Assembly: GCA_030158305.1 (NCBI GenBank)
Contig: JAOATE010000027.1
Span: forward strand, 1 to 55,872
Direction of reading: 5' to 3'
DNA from: Burkholderiaceae bacterium
GTDB taxonomy: Bacteria; Pseudomonadota; Gammaproteobacteria; Burkholderiales; Burkholderiaceae_B
Length of the DNA: 55,872 nt
The notes below the pieces were generated by a model. The model ran no database searches, was not told where the DNA came from, and worked only from the letters and a program-made list of their open reading frames with translations. Position numbers and translations under genes: made by a program. Positions 28,908 to 37,747 of this stretch are shown one piece after another. Numbering within the stretch: position 1 is the stretch's first letter; each line of letters begins with the position of its first letter.

Positions 28908-30485
28908 CTAGGAAGAGCAACTGACTTCAATTTTGCTTGCCCAATGCGGCGGCATCGCCGCGTAACGCTCCATACCGGCTTGGGCGGTAAAAGGGTCTGC
29001 AAGCAATGTCATCATTTCCCCTAGCTCGGTAAAGTTGCCGCGCTGCGTGGCCTCGATCACTTGCTGAGCTAAGTAATTACGTAAGACATACAAAGGATTG
29101 ACGGCAAGCATGCCAGAAACTCGCTGCTGCCATGGGACAGACTCCAGCGTCACTCGGTCTTGATAGCGGGCTAACCATGCTCCCGCAGCGTCCCTGTCTA
29201 GGAAGAGATCAATAAAAGGCCTTAACGCACCAGAGCCGTCACCCACTGTCCCGCCTAAGTCGTGGGACACCTGTGCCGCCGCAGCGTCAGTCAAGCCAGG
29301 TGCATAAGCGAGTTGACGAAACGTCATTGAAAAATCAGCATGACTCGATTGCATCACGCTCCAAAGGTCATCAATTAGCGCCTCATCACCCGCCTGCCAA
29401 GTGTTTAGACCTAGCTTTTGACTCATGCGCGTTTGCATCGCTTGCAGAAAAGTCGGCTCAAACTGATCGAGCGCAGCCCTCAGCGCCTCAGCATCCGGCA
29501 CGATTGAAAACAGGCTGTTGGCTAGCTGATACAGGTTCCAGTGCGCAACTGCGGGTTGCGCATGCCACGCATAGCGGCCGTTCGAATCGGTGTGATTACA
29601 AATGTGGCGCGCATCAAAACCATCCATAAAGCCGTAGGGGCCATAGTCAAGCGTCAAGCCAAGAATCGACATATTGTCCGTATTCATGACACCGTGACAA
29701 AAGCCCACCACTTGCCAGCTCGCCATTAACTGGGCCGTCCTTTTCACCACGGCCTCCAAAAACATGACATAGCGCATGTCTGGTGAGTCTGGAACGCCTG
29801 ATGAATTATGCAGACATTCAGGATAAAAACGTTCAATGACATAGTCCGCGAGTTTGCGAACTAACTCAGGCCTCTTGCGAGAGGCCCAGTGCTCGAACGA
29901 TCCGAAACGCACAAAACTTGGCGCGACTCGAGCCACAACCGCCGCGGTTTCAACTGTTTCGCGCATCACAGGATCATCGGCAGAGACCAAGGATAGCGCT
30001 CGCGTGGTCGCGATACCCAAGCCGTGCATGGCTTGGCTCGCTAGATATTCTCGCACTGAGGAGCGCAAGACAGCGCGCCCATCGCCCATCCGAGAATAAG
30101 GTGTCATGCCAGCCCCTTTGAGCTGAAGCTCCCAGTTTCCCGAAGGCGCGACAATTTCACCCAGCAAATGCGCTCGACCATCCCCGAGCTGTCCAGCCCA
30201 CACACCGAATTGGTGACCGCTGTAGACCGCAGCAAGAGTATCTCCGCCCGGCATCGGTGCCGCACCACTCACCACGCTCAGAAACTCTGGCGACTTTTGT
30301 GCCAGCGCAGAAAATCCCAACAGGGCTGCCACGTCTTGATTGACGTCGACCAACCTTGGGTTTTTAAGCGGAGTGGTCGGTAAGCGCGTAAAAAACTCTA
30401 ATCCGAGAGCCGCAAAACTATTGTTGGTGGAGAGCGCGCTGAAACTGTCCACGCCTTGACGGCTTGTATTGAGGGGTGATGTCAT
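28908..30485 (-). CDS. selO: Protein adenylyltransferase SelO family (YdiU)
   Basis: SelO is a pseudokinase-fold enzyme that transfers AMP to proteins and is linked to oxidative stress. The 525-aa sequence has the flipped-ATP signature YSGHQFGVWAGQLGDGRAHLLGE, the GAGMTPYSRMGDGRAVLRSS loop, and HGVMNTDNMSILGLTLDYGPYGFMD. The C-terminal tail ends in SCSS, in the region where selenoprotein homologues carry selenocysteine. Its ATG overlaps the stop of the DUF2069 gene by 4 bases (ATGA). Confidence 0.95.
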   Translation of the reverse strand: MTSPLNTSRQGVDSFSALSTNNSFAALGLEFFTRLPTTPLKNPRLVDVNQDVAALLGFSALAQKSPEFLSVVSGAAPMPGGDTLAAVYSGHQFGVWAGQLGDGRAHLLGEIVAPSGNWELQLKGAGMTPYSRMGDGRAVLRSSVREYLASQAMHGLGIATTRALSLVSADDPVMRETVETAAVVARVAPSFVRFGSFEHWASRKRPELVRKLADYVIERFYPECLHNSSGVPDSPDMRYVMFLEAVVKRTAQLMASWQVVGFCHGVMNTDNMSILGLTLDYGPYGFMDGFDARHICNHTDSNGRYAWHAQPAVAHWNLYQLANSLFSIVPDAEALRAALDQFEPTFLQAMQTRMSQKLGLNTWQAGDEALIDDLWSVMQSSHADFSMTFRQLAYAPGLTDAAAAQVSHDLGGTVGDGSGALRPFIDLFLDRDAAGAWLARYQDRVTLESVPWQQRVSGMLAVNPLYVLRNYLAQQVIEATQRGNFTELGEMMTLLADPFTAQAGMERYAAMPPHWASKIEVSCSS

Positions 30486-30934
30486 GACTGCTGCGGATCC
30501 GTAGAATTGGCATGGGCCGTTGCCTCAGCTTGTGTTTTAAGCTGCTTGGCAAAGCGCTTGGCAGGTCGGACGTAAAACAAAGCGGCAAAGAAAAATATTG
30601 AGGAAAGGACGATCTCAATCCAAGCCATCACAATCGAAGGGCCTGGTGGGTCTGACATCACTCTGACGACGCCTTCCATTAAATACAACAGCACGAGCAT
30701 AGATGCCCATTGAATCGTATACAAACTGCCCTTGGAAACTCCACGAAAGGCAAAGGCGAGTGGTAGTGCTTTTAAAAACAATAAAGTGCCGCCCGCCCGC
30801 AGTGGTGCAAGCCAAATTTCCCAAAGAATGCACAATACAAAGAGTGCAATGAGAGAAAGCATTGCAGTTCGCTGCAACGCAACATTGAGGGTGGGTTGAA
30901 CGGGTGCGGTGGAGGGGCTGATAATTGGCTTCAT
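30482..30934 (-). CDS. DUF2069 family inner-membrane protein
   Basis: The 150-aa protein has four predicted membrane helices (SLIALFVLCILWEIW, LLFLKALPLAFAF, WASMLVLLYLMEGVV, IEIVLSSIFFFAALFYV) and a short positively charged cytoplasmic tail. It matches the DUF2069 family common in proteobacteria, whose function is unknown. It is translationally coupled to selO. Its 5' end is divergent from the yihY-like gene, 78 bases away. Confidence 0.82.
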   Translation of the reverse strand: MKPIISPSTAPVQPTLNVALQRTAMLSLIALFVLCILWEIWLAPLRAGGTLLFLKALPLAFAFRGVSKGSLYTIQWASMLVLLYLMEGVVRVMSDPPGPSIVMAWIEIVLSSIFFFAALFYVRPAKRFAKQLKTQAEATAHANSTDPQQS

Positions 30935-31012
30935 ACTGCTATTATCGCTCGGGTAAGGGTAAACAATACAGTACCCCTACCTGCGTACGATTGGTACGAG
31001 GAGCTTTATTCA

Positions 31013-32323
31013 GTGAACACTCAACCGCCTCCTGTCACAAACAAGCATGCAAAGCTGACCGCTTGGCGAGAAATCATGCTGTCCAGCGCACAGAGGCTCA
31101 GTCAAGTTGATGCGTTTGATCTGGCCGGCAGCCTGACTTTCACAACGGTTTTGGCGATTGTTCCATTACTGGCTGTCGCGCTCGCGCTTTTTACTGCCTT
31201 TCCTCAATTTCACGAATTCAGCGATGCTTTGCAGGCTTTTTTAACGAACAGTTTGATGCCGCCGGTCGTCTCTGAAAATGTGATGACCTACCTCAACGAT
31301 TTTGCCCAACAGGCGAGCCGACTCACGGCGATTGGTGGCAGCTTTTTAGTCATTACGGTGTTGTTACTGATTCTGTCCGTCGATAAAGCCCTGAATGAAA
31401 TCTGGCGTGTCAGCAAACCACGCGGCATGGGTCAACGGCTGCTTGTTTACTGGGCGCTCCTGACGCTCGGTCCGCTCATGACAGGCGCCAGTCTATGGGC
31501 AACTGCGCTTCTGGCTCGTGAATCTTTTGGCGTGATCTCGCAAATACCCGACCTTTTAGAGATGACTCTGAAAGTATCACCTTTTGTTGTCAGCACAGCT
31601 GGATTTGCCGCGTTATTTATCATTGTCCCAAACGCCCGGGTCGCGCCCCGAGATGCCCTCATCGGAGGTCTCTTAGTCGCGGTCTTGTTAGAAGTCATGA
31701 AATCAGGCTTTGCGTTTTATGTTTCTCAAATTTCAACATACACCATGATTTATGGGGCGTTTGCTGCCCTCCCTGTTTTCTTAATATGGGTTTATCTCTC
31801 TTGGCTCAGCATCTTGTTCGGAGCAATTGTTGCAGCCAACCTGCCTTATTTACGGCATGTTCGAATGCGTGGCTCCGCACAGCCCGGTGACCGTCTGCAA
31901 GATGCACTGGCCACGCTCAGCTTGCTTGATCGCTCTCGTTCGCAAAAAACACCGGGTCTACGCATTAGAAACATCTCCGAAGCACTGCAACTGACAGAAG
32001 ATCAGGCCGCCTCAATTCTTGCCACATTGCAGGACTTAGGACTCATCGCTGCAGCACAAATCCGGCAGCGTGAACACTGGGTGCTGGTATGCGATCCTAG
32101 CTCAACGAGTTTGACACCCTTGTTAGCGCAGTTGTTTGTCAATCGCCACACTTTGCAACTTGATGAGCAACCTGCCCTCAAACACGCTTTATCGATCTAT
32201 ATTCAAGACAATCAAGATTCCATGTTGGGCGATGTGCTGTTGCAGAATGACAATTCTGACAAGCTGAACGTACAATCTGTTCAAAGCAGCAAAAAGGAGA
32301 CGCATCATGCTACAGGTCAGTGA
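31013..32323 (+). CDS. YihY/UPF0761 family inner-membrane protein with C-terminal winged-helix-like domain
   Basis: This is a polytopic protein of the YihY/UPF0761 family, once called ribonuclease BN but now regarded as of unknown function. About six membrane helices run from residue 40 to 280 (FTTVLAIVPLLAVALALFTAF at the start). The cytoplasmic C-terminus (RIRNISEALQLTEDQAASILATLQDLGLI) looks like a winged helix. I choose the GTG at 31013 (436 aa) because GAGGAG lies about 10 bases upstream; the open frame extends 39 codons further. It overlaps the CBS-domain gene by 17 bases. Confidence 0.85.
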   Translation: MNTQPPPVTNKHAKLTAWREIMLSSAQRLSQVDAFDLAGSLTFTTVLAIVPLLAVALALFTAFPQFHEFSDALQAFLTNSLMPPVVSENVMTYLNDFAQQASRLTAIGGSFLVITVLLLILSVDKALNEIWRVSKPRGMGQRLLVYWALLTLGPLMTGASLWATALLARESFGVISQIPDLLEMTLKVSPFVVSTAGFAALFIIVPNARVAPRDALIGGLLVAVLLEVMKSGFAFYVSQISTYTMIYGAFAALPVFLIWVYLSWLSILFGAIVAANLPYLRHVRMRGSAQPGDRLQDALATLSLLDRSRSQKTPGLRIRNISEALQLTEDQAASILATLQDLGLIAAAQIRQREHWVLVCDPSSTSLTPLLAQLFVNRHTLQLDEQPALKHALSIYIQDNQDSMLGDVLLQNDNSDKLNVQSVQSSKKETHHATGQ

Positions 32324-32768
32324 AATTCTTCGGGTCAAGGGCAATACGCTTTTTACCGCTTCGCCCGAGACCTCTGTCATTCAAGCACTTGAGACCATGA
32401 GCGAGCAAGACATTGGGTCATTGGTCATTATGGATCGAGGCAACCTGGCCGGCATGTTGACTTTCCGTGAGATTATCCGGCATGTCAACGGCAACCATGG
32501 TGCAGTGGGCTCCACCAGTATTCGTAGCATTATGGATGACAAACCTATCAGTGTGTCACCCGATACAGATGCCAACGAAGTACAGCGACTGATGCTTGAA
32601 AATCATTCCCGCTATATTCCAGTCATGGATGGAACGGTATTGATGGGTGTCATTTCTTTTTACGATATGGCCCAAGCCATCGTCGCGGCACAAAAATTTG
32701 AAAACTCCATGCTTAAAGCCTACATTCGCGATTGGCCCGAAGAAGACAACCAGCGCCCGAAGGCTTGA
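32307..32768 (+). CDS. CBS-domain pair protein
   Basis: The 153-aa protein is two tandem CBS motifs (about residues 8-63 and 75-130), which together bind adenine nucleotides and sense energy state. No catalytic domain is attached. A strong AGGAG site precedes the ATG, which lies inside the end of the yihY-like gene. The gene ends 3 bases before the convergent dusA stop. Its partner is unknown. Confidence 0.9.
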   Translation: MLQVSEILRVKGNTLFTASPETSVIQALETMSEQDIGSLVIMDRGNLAGMLTFREIIRHVNGNHGAVGSTSIRSIMDDKPISVSPDTDANEVQRLMLENHSRYIPVMDGTVLMGVISFYDMAQAIVAAQKFENSMLKAYIRDWPEEDNQRPKA

Positions 32769-32771
32769 GCG

Positions 32772-33803
32772 TTAGTCTGAGTGACTGCGAGTCACAAGTG
32801 GCTCAGTCTTAAAGGTATCAAGAGGCGCATAGCCACCAATTTCTGACCATGCCCGCCGAATGAGATTGGGATCATTCGCGTTTAACAGTTTGGAGTCAGA
32901 TAACATCCGTCGCCACAAGCGCGAGCGCGGTCTACCGTTAAACAAGCCCAGCAAGGGTCTCACCACAATACGCAAAGGGGTATCGCGCTCAATTTGACTG
33001 GCAGCGTAGGCGACTAGCTGATCAATGAGCGCATCCTCTTGCATCACGCTTTCGTTCGGCCAGAAGGCTGCGGACAACTCGCTTAAGATGCCAGGGTTAT
33101 GCCAAGGCGCACGGCCAAGCATCACGCCATCAAAGGTCTCCAACGCTTGAGAACAGTCTTCTACACCTGACAGTCCTCCATTTAAAACAATGGTGGCCTC
33201 AGGAAAGTCTTGTTTTAACTTGGCGGCATCTGCATAACGCAAAGGTGGAATATCGCGATTGTCCTTAGGGGTGAGGCCCTTTAGAACCGCATTACGCGCA
33301 TGCACGACAAAAATGCGACATCCCGTGTCGTAAATGGTGCCAACAAAGTCACGCACAAAACCGTAATCATCGTTGTAGTCCAAGCCTAATCGATGCTTAA
33401 CCGTCACAGGGATGCTGACCACATCTTGCATTGCCTTGACACAATCCGCCACTAACTTTGGCTCAGCCATCAAGCAAGCCCCAAAAGCACCCTTTTGGAC
33501 GCGTTCAGATGGGCAACCGCAATTGAGATTGATTTCGTCATAGCCCCACTGCGCACCGAGTCGGGCGGCTTGGCTCAGCGCCTCGGGCTCACTGCCTCCG
33601 AGCTGAAGGGCAACCGGATGCTCTTGCTCATTAAAGTCCAAATGCCTGTGAATATCGCCATGCGTCAGCGCGCCGGTCGTAATCATCTCTGTATAGAGAC
33701 GCGCGTGCGGAGCAAGCAAACGGTGAAAAAACCGGCAATGTCGGTCTGTCACATCGATCATCGGCGCAACGCTTAACTTCCAGGATTGTTCTGGCATGGA
33801 CAT
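32772..33803 (-). CDS. dusA: tRNA-dihydrouridine(20/20a) synthase DusA
   Basis: DusA reduces uridine 20/20a in tRNA D-loops with FMN. The 343-aa protein has SVAPMIDVTDRHCRFF, the catalytic Cys in NLNCGCPSERVQKGAFGACLM near residue 105 (a DusA-specific form) and VNGG-type FMN phosphate contacts in IVLNGGL. The start may be ATG at 33803 or, two codons later, 33797. It converges with the CBS gene and diverges from thrB. Confidence 0.95.
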   Translation of the reverse strand: MSMPEQSWKLSVAPMIDVTDRHCRFFHRLLAPHARLYTEMITTGALTHGDIHRHLDFNEQEHPVALQLGGSEPEALSQAARLGAQWGYDEINLNCGCPSERVQKGAFGACLMAEPKLVADCVKAMQDVVSIPVTVKHRLGLDYNDDYGFVRDFVGTIYDTGCRIFVVHARNAVLKGLTPKDNRDIPPLRYADAAKLKQDFPEATIVLNGGLSGVEDCSQALETFDGVMLGRAPWHNPGILSELSAAFWPNESVMQEDALIDQLVAYAASQIERDTPLRIVVRPLLGLFNGRPRSRLWRRMLSDSKLLNANDPNLIRRAWSEIGGYAPLDTFKTEPLVTRSHSD

Positions 33804-33948
33804 ATATCTAATGGCTCAAAAACGTCCAAACCGGACTTTCACTATTTTATATGGCTTGGGATCAGCCAAATTGTGACACGCTTGGTTCCGAGGAAGGCAA
33901 CCTTGCTAAAATCGCAGCATCTTACGAAAAAAGCAACGTCCCACACCT

Positions 33949-34926
33949 ATGGCAGTATTTACTCAAGTCAGCGAATTTGACGCCCGTACCTTGTTGGCTG
34001 ATTACACCCTAGGCGATTTCATAGCCTTAAAGGGTATTGCTGCCGGGATTGAAAACAGCAATTTTTTCCTGACGACCACTCAGGGAGAGTTTGTGCTGAC
34101 TCTTTTTGAGGTTCTCAAGGCCGAACAGTTACCGTTTTACATCGAGCTTATGCACCATCTTGCTGCAAAAGCGATTCCTGTTCCTCAGCCGCAAACGCGG
34201 AGAGATGGAAAAAGACTCTCTACCTTGCATGGCAAGCCTGCAGCCATTGTTTCAAAACTCCCTGGCAGCTACGAACCAAAGCCGAACCGCACACATTGCG
34301 CAATTGCGGGTGAAACACTCGCGAAAGCCCACTTGGCGGGGCTAGATTTTTCGATCCAGCAACCTAATTTGCGTGGATTGCCTTGGTGGGAAACTACCGC
34401 ACCAACCGTCATGCCCTTTCTTGACCAGAATCTTGCCAAATTGTTGCAGGACACGCTCGCAGAGCAGCAAGGGCTGGCCAAGTCTGATGACTTCAAGTCA
34501 CTGCCTCGCGGCCCCTCACATTGTGACCTCTTTCGCGATAACGTTTTATTTGCCGGCACCCCCGATCATCCTGTCATGGGTGGATTCATAGACTTCTATT
34601 TTGCGGGCGTTGACACTTGGATTTTTGACGTTGCAGTGAGCGTCAATGATTGGTGTATCGACCATGCAAATGGAGTGTTTCAGCCTGAACTTCTTGAATC
34701 TTGGCTGGCGGCATACGCAAGCATTCGCCCTTTCACTGAAGCCGAAAGGCGTGTTTGGCCTGCCATGCTTCGGGGTGCAGCACTGCGCTTTTGGATCTCA
34801 AGACTGTATGACTTTTACTTACCCCGCCCTGCTCAAACGCTCAAGCCGCATGACCCAGGTCATTTTGAGCGCATACTGACTCAAAGAACAATTAGTGCCA
34901 GCATGGCACTTCCCAAGGATTCCTGA
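33949..34926 (+). CDS. thrB: Homoserine kinase (ThrB, Pseudomonas type, APH fold)
   Basis: This enzyme phosphorylates homoserine in threonine synthesis. It is the 325-aa aminoglycoside-phosphotransferase-fold form found in pseudomonads and betaproteobacteria, unrelated to the GHMP-type ThrB of E. coli. The N-terminus MAVFTQVSEFDARTLLADYTLG, the LKGIAAGIENSNFF segment, the catalytic PSHCDLFRDNVLF (HxDxxxxN) near residue 190, and FIDFYFAG (metal-binding Asp) support this. The stop overlaps the next ATG by 1 base (TGATG). Confidence 0.95.
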   Translation: MAVFTQVSEFDARTLLADYTLGDFIALKGIAAGIENSNFFLTTTQGEFVLTLFEVLKAEQLPFYIELMHHLAAKAIPVPQPQTRRDGKRLSTLHGKPAAIVSKLPGSYEPKPNRTHCAIAGETLAKAHLAGLDFSIQQPNLRGLPWWETTAPTVMPFLDQNLAKLLQDTLAEQQGLAKSDDFKSLPRGPSHCDLFRDNVLFAGTPDHPVMGGFIDFYFAGVDTWIFDVAVSVNDWCIDHANGVFQPELLESWLAAYASIRPFTEAERRVWPAMLRGAALRFWISRLYDFYLPRPAQTLKPHDPGHFERILTQRTISASMALPKDS

Positions 34927-35720
34927 TGCAAGCAGTTCCCTTACCTGCGCTGGCCGGCTGGATGTGGGTTCGAGACGGTTGGTCACTGTTTCGCAGCCAA
35001 CCATTGGCCTTTTTTTCTTGGGCCATGTTTGTCAGCTTGATGCTGATGATTGCCACCATTACACCGCCCATTGGTCCGATTTTCTTTATCGTCCTGATGC
35101 CAACGGCAACGTTGCTTTCGCTTTCTGCTGGCCGGCATGCGAGCGCCGGGCAACGGATTTTGCTTGGCACGTGGATTGAACCTTTACGTCAACCTTCCGT
35201 TTTTCGCCGTCTGCTCGCGATGGGTGGCTTATACGTTGCATTTTGCTTATTGCTTGGTCTGGCAGTTTTTATGCCGTTTTCAGGCGAAGTCACCGAAGCG
35301 CTCAAAAATGTTGAGCAAACAAACGACTTATTGCCTTTGATGGAAGCTGTAAAAACGCCGATGCTCATATTCGGTATTTTTTACGTCATCATGGCTGCAG
35401 TCTTTTGGTTTGCTCCGGCCCTTGTGGGGTGGCACGGTATCCGTATCACTCAGGCATTATTTTTTAGTTGGATTGCCTGTTGGCGCAACAAATGGGCGTT
35501 TTTAGTCTACGGATTATGTTGGCTGGCTGTTTTCCTTGGGATCGATACATTGATCAGCTTGCTCGCACTCATGGGTCTTGCACCCAACACTGCAGCCACC
35601 ATTCAAGTACCAATTAACGTTGTTGCAACCTCAGTGTTGTACTGTAGTTTTTATACAAGCTACGTTGCAGTATTTAAAGACAATGAGCGTATGAGTGCCT
35701 CTGAAGTCGAGTCACAATGA
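34926..35720 (+). CDS. BPSS1780 family membrane protein
   Basis: The 264-aa protein has six or so membrane helices and the family's opening LPALAGWMWVRDGWSLFRSQPLAFFSW. It is restricted mainly to betaproteobacteria and its function is unknown. It is coupled to thrB by a one-base overlap, a pairing seen in related genomes. Its last 61 bases overlap the 3' end of the convergent DUF192 gene. Confidence 0.85.
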   Translation: MQAVPLPALAGWMWVRDGWSLFRSQPLAFFSWAMFVSLMLMIATITPPIGPIFFIVLMPTATLLSLSAGRHASAGQRILLGTWIEPLRQPSVFRRLLAMGGLYVAFCLLLGLAVFMPFSGEVTEALKNVEQTNDLLPLMEAVKTPMLIFGIFYVIMAAVFWFAPALVGWHGIRITQALFFSWIACWRNKWAFLVYGLCWLAVFLGIDTLISLLALMGLAPNTAATIQVPINVVATSVLYCSFYTSYVAVFKDNERMSASEVESQ

Positions 35721-35977
35721 TCGCTTAGGATAGGTAGCATCTCGCAAACAGATTTTGCACCGAGACAAAATACAATTCGATTTGGCACAACACATGTCTT
35801 GACCTTCAAGATGACATTGTTTTGATCCAAAAAAAACACCGCAATTGGATATCTCATACCAAACGTATGAATCGACCAACACGGCTGCAACCACAGCACC
35901 TCTCCCGCCGATAATTTGGGTCGTATCAAAAGACCACCAGCGCGCTGCCACCAACGATTTGCTTTGAATACCTTCAT
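35660..35977 (-). CDS. DUF192 family protein at the end of the Tad operon
   Basis: The 105-aa protein (ATG 35977) has the DUF192 core RAGGLLIRPKLSAGEVLWLQPCWSIHTFGMRYPIAVFFLD. The family's role is unknown. The C-terminal part after CLGAKSVCEMLP lacks the usual hydrophobic GD-x-V-type ending and instead runs 61 bases into the oppositely directed BPSS1780 gene, so it may be a divergent or eroded end. It has no signal peptide. Its ATG overlaps the tadC stop (ATGA), which ties it to the Tad operon. Confidence 0.75.
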   Translation of the reverse strand: MKVFKANRWWQRAGGLLIRPKLSAGEVLWLQPCWSIHTFGMRYPIAVFFLDQNNVILKVKTCVVPNRIVFCLGAKSVCEMLPILSDHCDSTSEALIRSLSLNTAT

Positions 35978-36897
35978 GCTAGACCTAATAGCTGCACCAT
36001 CACCGGGAATCCTAAAATGATGAAGGTGCAAGGAAAAATGCAAAGAGCCATTGGAAAAAGCATTTTGACAGGAGCTTGCAACGCCTGCTTTTCAGCTTGC
36101 ATCAAACGCTGTGCGCGTTGCTGATCGGCGTAAACCTGGATAATGCGCCCCAAACTAAAACCCATTGACTCGCCATGAATGAGTGAAGAAATCAGTTGGC
36201 GTGTGCTGGGAAGATTGAGACGCTGGCTAAGTTGACGCAATGCTTGAGCACGCGACTGCCCTGCCCGCAAATCAGTCAGCATTTTTGACCATTCTTGATG
36301 TAAAGCCCCCTCGTCAATATGCTCGAGTGCCAATTGAATGGAGGCTTGAAGATTCAGTCCAGCATCTAGACCCAGACCAACCATATCTAGAAAAAATGGA
36401 AACTGATGACTCATTCGACGTAAGCGAAACTGATGTCTGCGCTTGAGCCAAAAAATTGGACACCACCAGCCCAACACTGTACATGCACATAAAACAAAAT
36501 ATGCCGACACTTGTAGATCGAGCAAGGACTGATTCAACCACCAAACACTGATCAATAACGCGACGAAAGCGAATAGGCATTGCAAACAATAAACTTGTAC
36601 ATACCCCCAAGACGTTAAACCTGCGCGAGAGAGGTGCAAGGTGAGACGCCTGCGCTGCCCCCAAGTCACAAAAGGCACCAAAGGACGTCCCAACCACGCT
36701 GTGATTCCCCAAAGAATGCGGTTTGCTTGTATGAATGATATGAACGTCAAATCCTTTGCAGACGCGCCTGAATCATGCCGTGATGACTGGCTCAGAAAAG
36801 GCTTAGAACGTTCATAAAACCTGGCAGCAATCATCGCAGCAAAAAAAGTCAATAAAATTGCTGAGCCCATGGCACATCCAAGCGCTAGATATTCCAT
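35974..36897 (-). CDS. tadC: Tad pilus inner-membrane platform protein TadC
   Basis: The 307-aa protein is a type II secretion GspF-like membrane protein, the second platform component of the Tad machine. A membrane helix opens the protein, a cytoplasmic T2SSF domain follows (MSHQFPFFLDMVGLGLDAGLNLQASIQLALEH near residue 165), and two helices close it (MLFPMALCIFPCTFIILGFPVMVQLLGL). TadC pairs with TadB and the TadA ATPase to assemble Flp pili. It starts 4 bases after tadB and overlaps the DUF192 gene. Confidence 0.92.
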   Translation of the reverse strand: MEYLALGCAMGSAILLTFFAAMIAARFYERSKPFLSQSSRHDSGASAKDLTFISFIQANRILWGITAWLGRPLVPFVTWGQRRRLTLHLSRAGLTSWGYVQVYCLQCLFAFVALLISVWWLNQSLLDLQVSAYFVLCACTVLGWWCPIFWLKRRHQFRLRRMSHQFPFFLDMVGLGLDAGLNLQASIQLALEHIDEGALHQEWSKMLTDLRAGQSRAQALRQLSQRLNLPSTRQLISSLIHGESMGFSLGRIIQVYADQQRAQRLMQAEKQALQAPVKMLFPMALCIFPCTFIILGFPVMVQLLGLA

Positions 36898-36901
36898 TGC
36901 G

Positions 36902-37747
36902 CTAAACCTCGATAGATAAGATTCGACGAAGCCACAAAATCCCCAAGCACTCCAATAGCAACACCCCCGCTAACAATATTTGCCCTGTTTGACTAAAAAA
37001 CATTAACTCAACTGAAGCCGGATCAATCTGACTCAGTGCGACCAATAAAACCAGAGGCAATGCACCCATGACCCAAGCCTGCATTTTTCCTTGTGCGGTC
37101 AACATATTTATTTTTCCACTCACATGCTGACGTGCTCGTAAATTATTTGACAACCGCTCTAATAAATCTGCCAGTGATCCACCCGAGGCATTACCAACGG
37201 CTAGCAAAGCGGTCACCAATTCAACACTTTCTGTCGGCATCCGTCGTTTGAGTTCAGCTAAGGCTTGGTTGAGTGGCAAGCCCATGCGGTGCTCTCGCAT
37301 CACCAAACTGAGCTCCTGAGACATCGGTGTCGGTGCGTCTTCAGCGAAATGTTTAAGTGCCGTTCCAATACTTGCACCCGAACGCAACGCACCTGCAATC
37401 GCGGCCAAGGCATCTGGCCATTGAGAATCAAAAAGACATAACCTTCTACGCAATGCAGTCTTTAACAGGACTCTTGGAAGCACAAGGATGAGAGCGCCCA
37501 TGGTGACCGCAACAAGCACACTGCGGCTCAGCAACCATACGGAAAGCCCAGTCATCACTGCGATACTGCATAAAGCAGGCCATAAATGTGTCGTGTCAAT
37601 AAAAACAAAAAGTTCCGACAAACTTGTTTGAGCATGTTGCTCAACAGAACTACGATATCGACCCCATGCAAAACCTGCTAAGTGCTGAATCAGCCAACAA
37701 GCGATCGCAATAGACAAGCAAGCAAAAAATAACCCAACATAAATCAT
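36902..37747 (-). CDS. tadB: Tad pilus inner-membrane platform protein TadB
   Basis: The 281-aa GspF-domain protein has N-terminal helices and the T2SSF core (SQWPDALAAIAGALRSGASIGTALKHFAEDAPTPMSQEL near residue 100; LVTALLAVGNASGGSLADLLERLS near residue 170), then two C-terminal helices. It overlaps the tadA stop by 4 bases (ATGA) and precedes tadC, the conserved order. Confidence 0.93.
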   Translation of the reverse strand: MIYVGLFFACLSIAIACWLIQHLAGFAWGRYRSSVEQHAQTSLSELFVFIDTTHLWPALCSIAVMTGLSVWLLSRSVLVAVTMGALILVLPRVLLKTALRRRLCLFDSQWPDALAAIAGALRSGASIGTALKHFAEDAPTPMSQELSLVMREHRMGLPLNQALAELKRRMPTESVELVTALLAVGNASGGSLADLLERLSNNLRARQHVSGKINMLTAQGKMQAWVMGALPLVLLVALSQIDPASVELMFFSQTGQILLAGVLLLECLGILWLRRILSIEV

